From: Algibacter pacificus
Lineage (GTDB): Bacteria > Bacteroidota > Bacteroidia > Flavobacteriales > Flavobacteriaceae
DNA length: 64,000 bases
Direction: 5' to 3'
Assembly (NCBI RefSeq): GCF_008033385.1
Contig: NZ_VOGY01000001.1
Span: 124,001-188,000 of the forward strand
In this document: positions 9,921 through 20,497 of the stretch, piece by piece
Position numbering within the stretch: the stretch's first letter is position 1
Layout of the letters: each line of letters opens with the position of its first letter
The notes under the pieces: model-generated
Seen by the model: only the letters and a program-made list of their open reading frames with translations
Database searches by the model: none
Told to the model about the DNA's origin: nothing
Translations under genes and position numbers: made by a program

Positions 9921-9972
9921 TAAACATATTTTAGGCTAAAGCATATAGTTTTGACTAAATTTGAACTCATAA

Positions 9973-10010
9973 AAAAGTCAAAAAGAAGCATGATCCTCTT
10001 TTTGACTTTT
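9973..10010. terminator. bidirectional terminator between MFS and glutaminyl cyclase genes
   Basis: A perfect 14-pair stem, AAAAGTCAAAAAGA (9973-9986) with TCTTTTTGACTTTT (9997-10010), has a 10-base loop. It lies between two convergent genes, with T-rich flanks on both strands. Confidence 0.85.
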
Positions 10011-10040
10011 AAGTATTTTAAATCTTTCGAAATTAGTGTT

Positions 10041-11075
10041 TTATTTTTCCGATATTTCTACTTCAAATAATTTATCCCAACGCTTCCCTGTAATAAATAC
10101 GGTTTTGGTTTTCGGGTTGTAAGCGATACCGTTTAAAACATCCAGTCCTTCGTGTTGCGTAACTAATTTTTTAAGCGGGGTAAAATCGATAACCCCAACA
10201 ACAGCACCATTTTTAGGATTAATGATCGCTACACCATCTTTTTGGTAGCGATTCGCATAAATTTTACCATCGATCCATTCCATTTCGTTGATACCAATTA
10301 TTTTACCTTTATTGGTGAATACTTGTATATATTCCTCTTCAACTAAAGTTTCAGGATTTAGTAGCCATATTTTTTCGGTACCATCACTTTTATAAATCGA
10401 TTGGTCGTTGTGGCATAAACCCCAACCTTCTTTACTATTAGAGTATTTAAAACTGCTTAGTTTTTCAAAAGTATGAACATCGTAAACAAAGCCTGTTCCT
10501 TTTTGCCATGTTAATTGATAAATTTTATCATTTAAAATGGTTAAACCTTCACCAAAAAACTCATCAGCTAAATTGATATTTTTTAAAACGTCTCCTGTTT
10601 TATAATCTACTTTTCTAAGTTTAGATTCTTTATTTTGCCCTGTACTTTCGTATAAAGTATCATTATAAAATTCTAAACCTTGCGTGTAGGATGTTATATC
10701 GTGCGGGTATTCATTTATAATTTTATAAGTGTATAATTTTGGCGATTCATTATTTAAAATGGTAATTGAAGTATTTACATTTTGCTTTTCACCATTGAAG
10801 AAAATGGTCGCTTCAATATTTTGTTTTCCTAATTTAAAATCATTTAAAGGCTGGTTGTTATTAATTTTTTTCCCTTCCAGCGTATAGGAAATAGAATCTA
10901 TTTTATGATTTTTTTTGTTTTGTAATGAAAGTTCTAAGGTCTCGTTAATCGAAATATTGCCTTTTTCCGCATTGGTGATAATGTTAAAATCATTTTTTTT
11001 CAATCCGTTGTTAGACCCACAAGCAACAAGTAGTGTTGTTAAAAATATGATTGTTAAGTGTTTGAATGTTTTCAT
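10041..11075 (-). CDS. glutaminyl-peptide cyclotransferase, lipoprotein
   Basis: The N-terminus is a lipoprotein signal (IIFLTTLLVACGSNNG, lipobox LVAC), so the protein is probably anchored in the periplasm or outer membrane. A short beta domain leads to the C-terminal glutaminyl-cyclase beta-propeller of the plant/bacterial type. It is recognised by YPHDITSYTQGLEFYNDTLY, FGEGLTILNDKIYQLTWQ, NEMEWIDGKIYANRY and HEGLDVLNGIAYNPKTKTVF. The enzyme turns N-terminal Gln of exported proteins into pyroglutamate. Several exported proteins in this window would start with Gln after signal cleavage. The 344-residue product starts at the ATG at 11075. Confidence 0.9.
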   Translation of the reverse strand: MKTFKHLTIIFLTTLLVACGSNNGLKKNDFNIITNAEKGNISINETLELSLQNKKNHKIDSISYTLEGKKINNNQPLNDFKLGKQNIEATIFFNGEKQNVNTSITILNNESPKLYTYKIINEYPHDITSYTQGLEFYNDTLYESTGQNKESKLRKVDYKTGDVLKNINLADEFFGEGLTILNDKIYQLTWQKGTGFVYDVHTFEKLSSFKYSNSKEGWGLCHNDQSIYKSDGTEKIWLLNPETLVEEEYIQVFTNKGKIIGINEMEWIDGKIYANRYQKDGVAIINPKNGAVVGVIDFTPLKKLVTQHEGLDVLNGIAYNPKTKTVFITGKRWDKLFEVEISEK

Positions 11076-11128
11076 TTCGAAATTTAAATTTTAAGCAAGA
11101 TATTTATTTAAAATCAGTTAAAAAAATA

Positions 11129-11158
11129 TTGCGAGTTTTTTAAAAGATTGTATATTTG
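11129..11158 (+). promoter_or_regulatory. promoter of the SRP RNA gene
   Basis: TTG at 11129-11131, a 19-base spacer and TATATTTG at 11151-11158 form a full Bacteroidota promoter ending 4 bases before the RNA. Confidence 0.85.
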
Positions 11159-11162
11159 CACC

Positions 11163-11257
11163 CGGCAAGTCCTACACAACCAGCTCCTGTTGAATCCTCC
11201 AGGGCGGGAACGCAGCAAAGGTAAATGGTCGTAGCGGTGTGATGTAGGTAGCTTGCC
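11163..11257 (+). ncRNA. ffs: signal recognition particle RNA (4.5S type)
   Basis: The ends GGCAAG and CTTGCC pair to close a long rod. The apical domain contains the SRP signature AATCCTCCAGG, the asymmetric loop, the GGGAAC-type tetraloop region and GCAGCAAAGGTA, which bind Ffh. A run of T follows at 11258 and serves as terminator. The RNA is of the short bacterial type without an Alu domain. It has its own promoter in the 336-base gap between two genes, and I see nothing else of note in that gap. Confidence 0.96.
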
Positions 11258-11378
11258 TTTTTTTTTATAATAAACTGAAATCTTGAAAGCTTAGGCTTAT
11301 CGAGATTTTTTAGTTTTAAATGGTATCTTTCTTTATATAAGTATTGTAGTATTTAGGTGCTATTTTAAAATACATTGT

Positions 11379-11386
11379 TAATTTTG
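11379..11386 (+). promoter_or_regulatory. promoter -7 box of the SDR gene
   Basis: TAATTTTG fits TAnnTTTG and lies 25 bases before the ATG. A TTG at the expected -33 distance is missing. Confidence 0.55.
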
Positions 11387-11411
11387 TGTCATTAATTTCA
11401 TTCAAAAAATT

Positions 11412-12215
11412 ATGTCTAAAGTTGTATTAATCACAGGGGGATCTTCGGGTATTGGAAAATCTATTGGGGAGTTTTTAAAAGCGAACGGATTCATTGTTTA
11501 TGGAACCAGTAGAAGTCCAGAGAACTATAAGGATAGTATATTCCCAATTTTAGCTTTAGATGTAAAAGATACGGATACTATAGCAAACACAGTAGCCACT
11601 ATTATTGAAAAAGAAGGCAAACTAGATGTGGTTGTTAATAATGCCGGCGCTGGAATTACAGGGCCTATTGAAGAAATTCCAAATGCAGAAATTAAGAATA
11701 ATTTCGATACTAATTTCTTCGGACCTATAAATGTTATTAAAGCTGTTTTGCCACAAATGCGAAAACAAAATTCGGGTTTAATTATTAATGTCACCTCTAT
11801 TGCTGGCTATATGGGATTACCGTATCGTGGTGTTTATAGTGCGAGCAAAGGTGCTTTAGAATTGATAACAGAGGCGTTTAGAATGGAGTTGAAAGATTTC
11901 AATATTAAAATGACCAATGTGGCACCTGGAGATTTTGCAACTAATATTGCAGCCGGGCGTTATCATGCACCATTATTAGACAATTCGCCATACAAAAAAC
12001 CTTATGGAGAAACTTTAAGTTTAATGAATTCGCATGTGGATGATGGCAGTGACCCAAATGAAATGGCAAAAGCTGTGTTTAGTATTATAAATTCTAAAAA
12101 CCCAAAAATACATTATAAAGTGGGTGCCTTTATGCAGAAATTTTCAATTGTATTAAAACGAATTCTTCCCGATACGGTTTACGAGAAAATGCTGATGAAC
12201 CATTATAAACTTTAA
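11412..12215 (+). CDS. short-chain dehydrogenase/reductase
   Basis: This is a classical SDR of 267 residues with a Rossmann fold. It shows the cofactor motif TGGSSGIG (8-15), NNAG (76-79), the catalytic Ser in SIAGYMGLP (near 129), and YSASK (Tyr142, Lys146). The substrate is unknown. Family members with this layout act on retinol-like, steroid-like or 3-oxoacyl substrates. It starts at the ATG at 11412 and ends 9 bases from the stop of a convergent gene. It stands alone, so the context gives no pathway. Confidence 0.88.
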   Translation: MSKVVLITGGSSGIGKSIGEFLKANGFIVYGTSRSPENYKDSIFPILALDVKDTDTIANTVATIIEKEGKLDVVVNNAGAGITGPIEEIPNAEIKNNFDTNFFGPINVIKAVLPQMRKQNSGLIINVTSIAGYMGLPYRGVYSASKGALELITEAFRMELKDFNIKMTNVAPGDFATNIAAGRYHAPLLDNSPYKKPYGETLSLMNSHVDDGSDPNEMAKAVFSIINSKNPKIHYKVGAFMQKFSIVLKRILPDTVYEKMLMNHYKL

Positions 12216-12224
12216 CGTAACTTA

Positions 12225-13649
12225 TTAGTTTTTTAGTAAACTAACTAGTTGCTCTTCAAATTTACCGTAAAAAATATTGGTATTACTGTTTACAATCTTT
12301 TTGTTTTTATTCATAATGAAAGTCTTTGTCATTGGGTGGATGGCTAAAGCTTTCGAAGCTTGTTTTGGCGATTTAAAGAAATATTCGTTACCACTAATAA
12401 ATCCATTAGATTGTAATAAACGCTGTGCTTTTTTAGCATTGTAACTATCAATATTGATACTTACAAAAGTAACTTCTGGATATTTAGATTTTAAGTCCTT
12501 TAATTTAAAATGACTGCTTTTAAAATGATCGTAATACATGTTAGACCAAAAGGTTATTACCGTTGGTCCTTTAACTAGTGCACTAAGAGTTTTAGATTTG
12601 TTCTTGTAATCTACAACTTCAAGATGCGGTAAACTATTACCAGAGTCTAATTTACTTACAGCATTGGCATAGTTTACTATCAATTTTTTGCCTTTCTCAT
12701 TTTCAGACTTGGCTAAATATTTTTGCAAAATGATATTGATTTCTTTTGCATCATCACTTAACGATAAAAATTTCACCGTGTAATGATAAAGTAATTCTTC
12801 TTTTAAGTCGTTATTAGCAATTAAACTATCAATTTTGTTCAACCGATCTAAATTAAAGCAAAGCGAGCGCCCGCGTTTAAAGTTAAGATTGTCACAATGG
12901 GCTAAATGTTGACTTAGTGCTAAATTGCTAATATTCGATTTTAAGAATGTCTTATAGGTAACAAAGTCTTTTAATTTAGAATTATTATAATCAATTTTTT
13001 TTCTATAGGCATAAAAATCGCTTGGAAGCGATTTATAAATGCTTTCAATTTGATTTCTATTAGATCTAAAAGGATAGGCTTCTTTGCTAGCGAAATAGGA
13101 ATAGTTAATTTGATCTATAATTAAATTTTGAAATGTTTTACTAACTTTATTTTTCTTCTTAAAATGTCTAAATTCTTTAAGTTGTACTTGTTTTATAGAA
13201 TCTAACTTATAAGTAAACTGTTGCGGGCTTAGAGATTTGTATTTTCTAATGACACGCTCTGTTTTTTCATTGTTTAAAAATGCATTTAATAAAAAGTTGT
13301 TTTGTTTTGCACCACGCCCCGTATAGACTAAAGATTCATCAAAGTCGATAGTGTTTAACCTAAAAAGTAAACTGTCATTAGGTTCAAGTATTATAATTTG
13401 ATATTCGATACCGTGTTTAAAGGTATATAATCCGGGCTTTAGGTTTTCAATTTTAAATTTAAATTGGTTTCTGCCATCTAGCGTAATGGTGTCAATGGTT
13501 TTATCGCTACTTTCTAAAATAATACTATTTTCAACTGGGTTTACAATCTCTCCTCCAATATAAGCAAAAGGCTCACCCAATTGGTGATTATCTTTTTTAC
13601 AGCTTAATGTTAAAAGTGATATAGATAATATTGAAAGTAATAAACGCAT
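12225..13649 (-). CDS. thioredoxin-fold (TlpA-like) lipoprotein without CXXC
   Basis: The N-terminus is a lipoprotein signal with lipobox LTLSCKK. A DUF4369-like beta domain (YIGGEIVNPVENSIILES) is followed by a helical middle. A C-terminal thioredoxin-like fold ends with strands VTFVSINIDS and the cis-proline region HPMTKTFIMN. Where redox-active relatives have W-C-x-x-C after the first strand, this protein reads ITFWSNMYYDHF, with no cysteine. It is therefore unlikely to be a disulfide oxidoreductase and may be a binding or structural protein. Its role is unknown. The 474-residue product starts at the ATG at 13649. Confidence 0.75.
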   Translation of the reverse strand: MRLLLSILSISLLTLSCKKDNHQLGEPFAYIGGEIVNPVENSIILESSDKTIDTITLDGRNQFKFKIENLKPGLYTFKHGIEYQIIILEPNDSLLFRLNTIDFDESLVYTGRGAKQNNFLLNAFLNNEKTERVIRKYKSLSPQQFTYKLDSIKQVQLKEFRHFKKKNKVSKTFQNLIIDQINYSYFASKEAYPFRSNRNQIESIYKSLPSDFYAYRKKIDYNNSKLKDFVTYKTFLKSNISNLALSQHLAHCDNLNFKRGRSLCFNLDRLNKIDSLIANNDLKEELLYHYTVKFLSLSDDAKEINIILQKYLAKSENEKGKKLIVNYANAVSKLDSGNSLPHLEVVDYKNKSKTLSALVKGPTVITFWSNMYYDHFKSSHFKLKDLKSKYPEVTFVSINIDSYNAKKAQRLLQSNGFISGNEYFFKSPKQASKALAIHPMTKTFIMNKNKKIVNSNTNIFYGKFEEQLVSLLKN

Positions 13650-13757
13650 ATTTGTTCTTCAGTTTAATACAATAGTTTCTATAACAAAAATATACCTTGT
13701 TTTTATAATGGGCTGTTAATGGGCTGTTAAAAATTATTAAAGCTAATAAAGGATTGA

Positions 13758-15461
<1,704 letters not shown>

Positions 15462-15480
15462 AAGTATTTTAATATCAAAT

Positions 15481-15520
15481 AAAAAAGTTTATTGAACCGG
15501 GTTCAATAAACTTTTTTTTA
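15481..15520 (+). terminator. terminator of the ABC-F gene
   Basis: A 17-pair perfect stem (15481-15497 with 15501-15517) and a three-base loop are followed by T. It lies 20 bases after the stop codon. It is symmetrical enough to work on both strands. Confidence 0.88.
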
Positions 15521-15560
15521 TAGAAATTTGGGTTGGAAACATTGAAACTTAAAGAAAAAT

Positions 15561-15586
15561 AAAAGGACTTAGAATGAAGTCCTTTT
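15561..15586 (-). terminator. terminator of the DUF2007 gene
   Basis: AAAAGGACTT and AAGTCCTTTT form a 10-pair stem with a 6-base loop. On the minus strand ATTTTTC follows. It lies about 105 bases past the stop of the DUF2007 gene at 15691. Confidence 0.65.
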
Positions 15587-15690
15587 GTAGGGGTAATAAT
15601 TTTGATTTTTAATACTTTTAAAATCAATAGTGTTTTTTCTTATTTAGTTGTTGGTGAAAACTAATAAAAACAAACAATATCTATATTAAT

Positions 15691-15972
15691 TTATAAATGA
15701 TGTCTGTGTATTGGTTTACTGTTTGCATATGTTTGAATTAAATTAGAAGTATTTTTACCTGTTAATTGGTCTACAATATTAGAGGTTTTATTTAGGTCGT
15801 CTTGGTGGACTAGAATGTCTTGTAAGGTCTCGTTTATATCCCCAGGATAATTAATACGTTCAAATTTAGATTTCATTCTAATGATAGCACAAATATTTCT
15901 TGCGGCCAATTCACTAAAAACGCGTTGTACATCGTTGAGGTTTCCTGTAAATACTTTGGTGTAATTTTTCAT
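15691..15972 (-). CDS. DUF2007-type small protein, divergent copy
   Basis: This 93-residue cytoplasmic protein has the ferredoxin-like DUF2007 pattern: KVFTGNLNDVQRVFSELAAR, then CAIIRMKS, then LQDILVHQDDLNKTSNIVDQ. It aligns with the product of the next gene upstream (16095-16331), so the two are tandem paralogs. It has lost the glycine-rich middle of its neighbour and gained a C-terminal tail ending in HRHHL. The family is described as a putative signal-transducing domain, but its function is not known. The start is the ATG at 15972. Confidence 0.72.
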   Translation of the reverse strand: MKNYTKVFTGNLNDVQRVFSELAARNICAIIRMKSKFERINYPGDINETLQDILVHQDDLNKTSNIVDQLTGKNTSNLIQTYANSKPIHRHHL

Positions 15973-16094
15973 GGCTTTTTATTTTTAGTAAGTTGAATTT
16001 CTACAAGATAAAAAATAAAAATGTGTTATGAAAGATGTAAAGCATTAAAAATCAGTTAATTTAATCGTGTGCGCCAACGTTTTATTCAAAATGT

Positions 16095-16331
16095 TTATGG
16101 CTCTATTTCTAAATTAATATTTTCAATAATCGCTGTTGCTTTTTCTAGTTCGTCTTTATGTACGTACAAATCTTGAAGTCCATAAATTGTTCCTCCAAAG
16201 CCAGCGAGTCTTCCCGATTCAGTTTCGTCTTTTATAATAGCTGTAATGCCTTCATTTTCTAAATCTGAAATGATGCGTTTTACAACAATAAAATCTCCTG
16301 AAAATACTTTTATATAGTTTGAATTTGTCAT
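16095..16331 (-). CDS. DUF2007-type small protein
   Basis: This 78-residue protein follows the family pattern closely: YIKVFSGDFIVVKRIISDLE, ITAIIKDETESGRLAGFGGT, then LQDLYVHKDELEKATAIIE. It has no signal peptide or membrane segment. It is the more canonical member of the tandem pair with 15691-15972, 122 bases apart in the same direction. Function is unknown. The start is the ATG at 16331. Confidence 0.78.
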   Translation of the reverse strand: MTNSNYIKVFSGDFIVVKRIISDLENEGITAIIKDETESGRLAGFGGTIYGLQDLYVHKDELEKATAIIENINLEIEP

Positions 16332-16438
16332 GATAAATTTTAGTTTTAGGTTATAACTAAATATACAACATTTTTGAATACAAAAAATAGGAGTATTAAA
16401 AGTATTCTATAAATGAGTTTAACTATAAAGGCTATGTT

Positions 16439-17302
16439 TTAAAATCGGCCTATAAGACCAATTTGATTGCCAGAAAAGGCAATGTTCCAAGCGACGCGTT
16501 TTGGTTTGTTAGGATAGCTGTAAGCTTTGGTTTGAAATAAAAAATTATCTACGGAATCTACAACTACAATACTTAAAAAAGTAGCAACACCAATATCGGT
16601 TAACCAATGGGCGCCAGCAAACAATCTCGATATTGGAGCAATAGATCCTAAACTGTAAACGGCAATTTTAGACCAGGGATTATCAAATTGTTTTGCAATG
16701 GCGTGTGCCATAGTTACAGATAATACCGTATGACCTGAAGGAAAGGAATGATAGGCAGGTTTATCCGACCAAAATTCAAAATCCCTACTATTTACGTTTT
16801 CTGTGGTGTTTTTAGGTCTAGCTCTACCAATTACGGTTTTAGAGATGCTTTGTAAAATACCAGTTGTTACAGACGATGAAATTATTAAAACACTCGCTTT
16901 TCTCAGTTTCTCATTTTTTGTAAAAAGAGCTGTTCCATAAAGCGCTGCATTGGCAATAAAGTAGAGTTGTGGCTTTCCAAAACGTGTACCAACTTCCATA
17001 AAAATATGTGGGACATGGGGTTTGTTTTTTACAAAAAGCGCACTAGTTTCATCGTCTATTGTAGAAAGTGCTAAGGTGCTTACTAAAAAGGTGCCTAAGG
17101 TGTTGAAATCTTTCTTTTTCCAATGAAAAGGTCTTGAAAAGGAATGTCCAATACTTTTAACCGTTTCTTTAAAATCGTATACAGCCAATTGGCCTATTGA
17201 CGAGGTGTCAGTAGGCCTTTCGGTATATAATAAATTTTGTGCATTTAATTTGCAGCTAAAAAGAAGTACAAATAATGATATAGATGCTTGTTTTATAAAC
17301 AT
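16439..17302 (-). CDS. PAP2-family phosphatase
   Basis: The three acid-phosphatase motifs are present and in order: KTVIGRARP (155-163), PSGH (188-191), and SRLFAGAHWLTD (225-236) with the catalytic His. The N-terminus is an export signal ending in NAQ, and the surrounding segments are hydrophobic. The enzyme probably removes phosphate from lipid or undecaprenyl pyrophosphate at the periplasmic face. The exact substrate cannot be read from the sequence. It starts at the ATG at 17302, two bases below the pheT stop codon, so it is very likely cotranscribed with pheT, with which it has no obvious functional link. Confidence 0.88.
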   Translation of the reverse strand: MFIKQASISLFVLLFSCKLNAQNLLYTERPTDTSSIGQLAVYDFKETVKSIGHSFSRPFHWKKKDFNTLGTFLVSTLALSTIDDETSALFVKNKPHVPHIFMEVGTRFGKPQLYFIANAALYGTALFTKNEKLRKASVLIISSSVTTGILQSISKTVIGRARPKNTTENVNSRDFEFWSDKPAYHSFPSGHTVLSVTMAHAIAKQFDNPWSKIAVYSLGSIAPISRLFAGAHWLTDIGVATFLSIVVVDSVDNFLFQTKAYSYPNKPKRVAWNIAFSGNQIGLIGRF

Positions 17303-17303
17303 G

Positions 17304-19730
17304 CTATCTTAATTCTGCTCCTAATTGTTTTTCGAAGTTTTGTTGCAACTTAGACATTATTTTATCGATTTGCTTGTCTGTAAGCGTTTTGTTTTCATCT
17401 TGTAGCGTGAAACTTACCGCGTAACTTTTTTTACCGCTTGGAAGGTTTTTACCTTGGTAAACATCAAAAAGATTAACCGATTTTAGTAATTGTCTCTCAC
17501 TTTGTTTCGCTATTTTGTAAATAGATTCAAAGGTGACGTTATCATCCAGTAATAATGCAAAATCACGTTTTACTTCAGGATATTTAGTAATCGCTTTAAA
17601 GGTAATTTTGTTGCGTTTAACTACATCTAAAATAGCATCCCAGTTAAAGTCGGCAAAAATAACATCTTGACTAATGTCGAAATGTTTTAAAACTTGTTTC
17701 TTTACTAATCCAAAATCAACTAAAACAGTTTTTCCTAAGCCTAAGCTAATGCCTTCACTTATTAAATCGTTTTTAGTGGGGCTTTCATTAAATCTAGAAA
17801 TTCCTAAACGTTCTAACACCGCAATAATACTTCCTTTCATAAAAAAGAAGCCGCTTTTTTTATTAGATGAAATCCAATTTTCTTGCGACTGACTACCCGT
17901 TGAAAACACCGCTAAATGTTTGTATTCTTCCCGTTTATCTTGGTAACCGTGATAAGTTTTACCAAATTCATATAACTTTAAATCGCCACGTTTTCTGTTG
18001 ATGTTGAAAGCGAGTGCCTCTAAGCCAGAAAATAATAACGATTGGCGCATAACCGATAAATCGTTACTTAACGGATTTAATATCGTGATGTTATGTTCAT
18101 CTTTTAATTGTTCACTTAAAGCAGCGTAATTAGGCGTTGTAAGTGAATTTGATAGGATTTCGAAAAAACCTTGAGAAGCTAATTGATTACCTACAATGTT
18201 TTGAATTTTATAATCTTCAAAACGAGATGTTGCCGAAATGGAAGCATTTAGTTTTTCGGTTGTTTTTATATTATTGTAACCGTAAACACGTAAAATTTCT
18301 TCTATAATATCCGCCTCGCGTTGCACATCATTTCGGTATGCAGGTACGGTTAGGCCTAAACCGGCTTCTGTGAAATTATTCACTTTAATATCTAAAGATG
18401 ATAAAATACGTTTGATGGTTTCCTTCGGAATTTCTTCACCAATTAATTTTTTAGCATTTTCGAAACTTAATCGAACTTCGAAGTCTTTAATTTTTTTAGG
18501 ATAAAAATCGACAACATCGCTGGTTATTTCTCCGCCAGCTAATTCTTGAATTAATAATGCTGCACGTTTTAAAGCATATCCTGTAATATTTGGATCAATA
18601 CCACGTTCAAATCTAAAAGAAGCATCGGTATTTAAGGCATGGCGTTTTGCTGTTTTTCGAATACTCACGGGGTTAAAGTAGGCACTTTCTAAAAATATAC
18701 TTGTTGTATATTCTGAAACTCCAGAGTTTAAGCCTCCAAAAACCCCCGCAATACACATGGGTTTTTCAGCATCACAAATCATTAAATCATCTTCGTGTAA
18801 TTCACGTTCTATGCCATCTAAGGTGGTGAATTTTGTTCCAGCTTCTAAAGTTTTTACTTCCACTTTATTACCAGCTATTTTTGCGGCATCAAAAGCGTGA
18901 AGTGGTTGTCCTAATTCGTGTAACACATAATTAGTAGCATCTACAATATTATTAATTGGGCTTAAGCCAATAGCTTTTAAGCGGTGTTGTAACCAAGCCG
19001 GAGATTCTTGAACTTTTAAACCAGAAATTGTAAGTCCGCAGTAACGCGGTGCTAAGTCGTAATTTTGAACGTCTACATCCATTTTAAGCGTGCGGTTCTC
19101 CACATGAAAAGCACTTACCGAAGGCGTAATAAGCTCTAAGTTTATATCTTTTTGAATTAAGCCAGCTTTTAAGTCGCGAGCCGTTCCAAAATGGCTCATA
19201 GCATCGGCACGATTGGGTGTTAATCCAATTTCGAAAACTTGATCGTTTTCAATATCAAAAATATCGGCTACAGGTGTACCAGCTTTTAAAGATTCATCTA
19301 ATACTAAAATGCCGTCGTGTCCTTTTCCTAAGCCAAGTTCGTCTTCGGCACAAATCATCCCGAAACTTTCTTCACCTCTAATTTTTCCTTTTTTAATGGT
19401 CCAAGCTTCACCTTCTTCAGAATATAAAGTGGTTCCAATAGTGGCCACAGGAACCTTTTGTCCGGTAGCAACGTTTGGTGCGCCGCAAACAATTTGTACG
19501 GGACCATCTAAGCCAATATCGACAGTGGTTATATTTAGTTTATCGGCATTTGGGTGTTTTATGCAAGTTAAAACTTCGCCAACTACAACACCTTCCAATC
19601 CGCCTTTTACAGATTGATAGGCTTCTATGCCTTCAACTTCAAGTCCTAAATCTGTAAGTAATTCGCTAGTTTGTTCTGGAGTCCAATCTGTTTTTAAAAA
19701 TTGTTTCAACCAGTTATATGAAATCTTCAT
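17304..19730 (-). CDS. pheT: phenylalanine-tRNA ligase beta subunit
   Basis: The 808-residue product has the full bacterial PheT layout: the N-terminal tRNA-binding OB domain (VVVGEVLTCIKHPNADKLN, IVCGAPNVATGQKVPVA), the B3/B4 editing domain (GLTPNRADAMSHFGTARDL), the B5 domain (RRILSSLDIKV-like), the catalytic-like core (RQSLLFSGLEALAFN), and the C-terminal anticodon-binding FDX domain (KYPEVKRDFALLLDDNVTF). It charges tRNA-Phe together with PheS, which is not in the window. The start is the ATG at 19730 with a well-formed promoter upstream. Confidence 0.97.
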   Translation of the reverse strand: MKISYNWLKQFLKTDWTPEQTSELLTDLGLEVEGIEAYQSVKGGLEGVVVGEVLTCIKHPNADKLNITTVDIGLDGPVQIVCGAPNVATGQKVPVATIGTTLYSEEGEAWTIKKGKIRGEESFGMICAEDELGLGKGHDGILVLDESLKAGTPVADIFDIENDQVFEIGLTPNRADAMSHFGTARDLKAGLIQKDINLELITPSVSAFHVENRTLKMDVDVQNYDLAPRYCGLTISGLKVQESPAWLQHRLKAIGLSPINNIVDATNYVLHELGQPLHAFDAAKIAGNKVEVKTLEAGTKFTTLDGIERELHEDDLMICDAEKPMCIAGVFGGLNSGVSEYTTSIFLESAYFNPVSIRKTAKRHALNTDASFRFERGIDPNITGYALKRAALLIQELAGGEITSDVVDFYPKKIKDFEVRLSFENAKKLIGEEIPKETIKRILSSLDIKVNNFTEAGLGLTVPAYRNDVQREADIIEEILRVYGYNNIKTTEKLNASISATSRFEDYKIQNIVGNQLASQGFFEILSNSLTTPNYAALSEQLKDEHNITILNPLSNDLSVMRQSLLFSGLEALAFNINRKRGDLKLYEFGKTYHGYQDKREEYKHLAVFSTGSQSQENWISSNKKSGFFFMKGSIIAVLERLGISRFNESPTKNDLISEGISLGLGKTVLVDFGLVKKQVLKHFDISQDVIFADFNWDAILDVVKRNKITFKAITKYPEVKRDFALLLDDNVTFESIYKIAKQSERQLLKSVNLFDVYQGKNLPSGKKSYAVSFTLQDENKTLTDKQIDKIMSKLQQNFEKQLGAELR

Positions 19731-19754
19731 AAAATCATTTTCGTATTAAGCGAG

Positions 19755-19784
19755 CAAAGATAAAATATTGTGCTAAGCTTTCAA
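19755..19784 (-). promoter_or_regulatory. promoter of pheT
   Basis: Minus strand: TTG at 19784-19782, a 19-base spacer, then TATCTTTG at 19762-19755. This is a full match to the Bacteroidota promoter, 24 bases before the ATG. No tRNA-Phe-related attenuator is visible in the short leader. Confidence 0.82.
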
Positions 19785-19844
19785 ACAAAGGGCTGTGAAT
19801 TGTTTTAGTAAAATGCGAAATTTTAGGTCTAATTTTATTTGATT

Positions 19845-20315
19845 TTATAGCGCCTCAATCATTTCATTAAAATCATATTGTAAATCTTCGTGTAAACTGA
19901 TAATTATTTTTTTTGCCATAAATAATTGGCGGTCGTAAAGATTGACTAATTGGGTGCTACGTTTAATGCTTGGTGAGAAGTTTTTTAAGCTTTTACAGAA
20001 ATAGATTAGGAGCTCGGCTTCGGTTTCTTTTTTCTGAGAATAGCGGATAAACTTTTTAACGTTTCTAAGAATTTTACGAACCGATTTTCGGATATAAAAA
20101 AAACTATCTCTATTTATGGTTTTAAATTCGCTATCGACGTATGTTTTTACCGATTGAATATAGTCGTCTTCATTAGCAGATTCGAAAAGTAAATAGGTAA
20201 GGAGTTCTTTGTTTTCTTTTTTAAATCTTGATAAACGAAGGCAAAGGGCTATTAATTCGGCCTGCGATTGGTGTTGTAATTCTTTTTTAATAGCGACTGC
20301 CGAAACTGCTTTCAT
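19845..20315 (-). CDS. conserved hypothetical cytoplasmic protein
   Basis: I do not recognise a family. The 156-residue product is highly helical and charged, with no signal peptide. A basic central segment (YIRKSVRKILRNVKKFIRY) is flanked by helices rich in Leu and Glu, and the C-terminal part is ALHEDLQY-like. The high Lys and Arg content could fit nucleic-acid binding, but this is speculation. The frame starts at the ATG at 20315. It lies upstream of pheT in the same direction, but pheT has its own promoter, so the two are probably separate units. Confidence 0.65.
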   Translation of the reverse strand: MKAVSAVAIKKELQHQSQAELIALCLRLSRFKKENKELLTYLLFESANEDDYIQSVKTYVDSEFKTINRDSFFYIRKSVRKILRNVKKFIRYSQKKETEAELLIYFCKSLKNFSPSIKRSTQLVNLYDRQLFMAKKIIISLHEDLQYDFNEMIEAL

Positions 20316-20432
20316 TTATTGATAGATTAGATTTTAAATTTAATAAAATAATGTGGGTTTATAAAAGCTAAGAATGATAAAATGATTTTTTGAATGTCTT
20401 TTATAAAATGATATGCTGATGGATATAAAAAG

Positions 20433-20471
20433 AAAGGTTTTGTCTAGCTATTATAACCAGACAAAACCTTT
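20433..20471 (-). terminator. terminator of the E1 gene
   Basis: A 13-pair stem (AAAGGTTTTGTCT with AGACAAAACCTTT) with a 13-base loop lies 27 bases past the E1 stop codon. CTTTTTATA follows on the minus strand. Confidence 0.82.
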
Positions 20472-20497
20472 TGGTTTTTTATTTATAAAAAGCTAAC

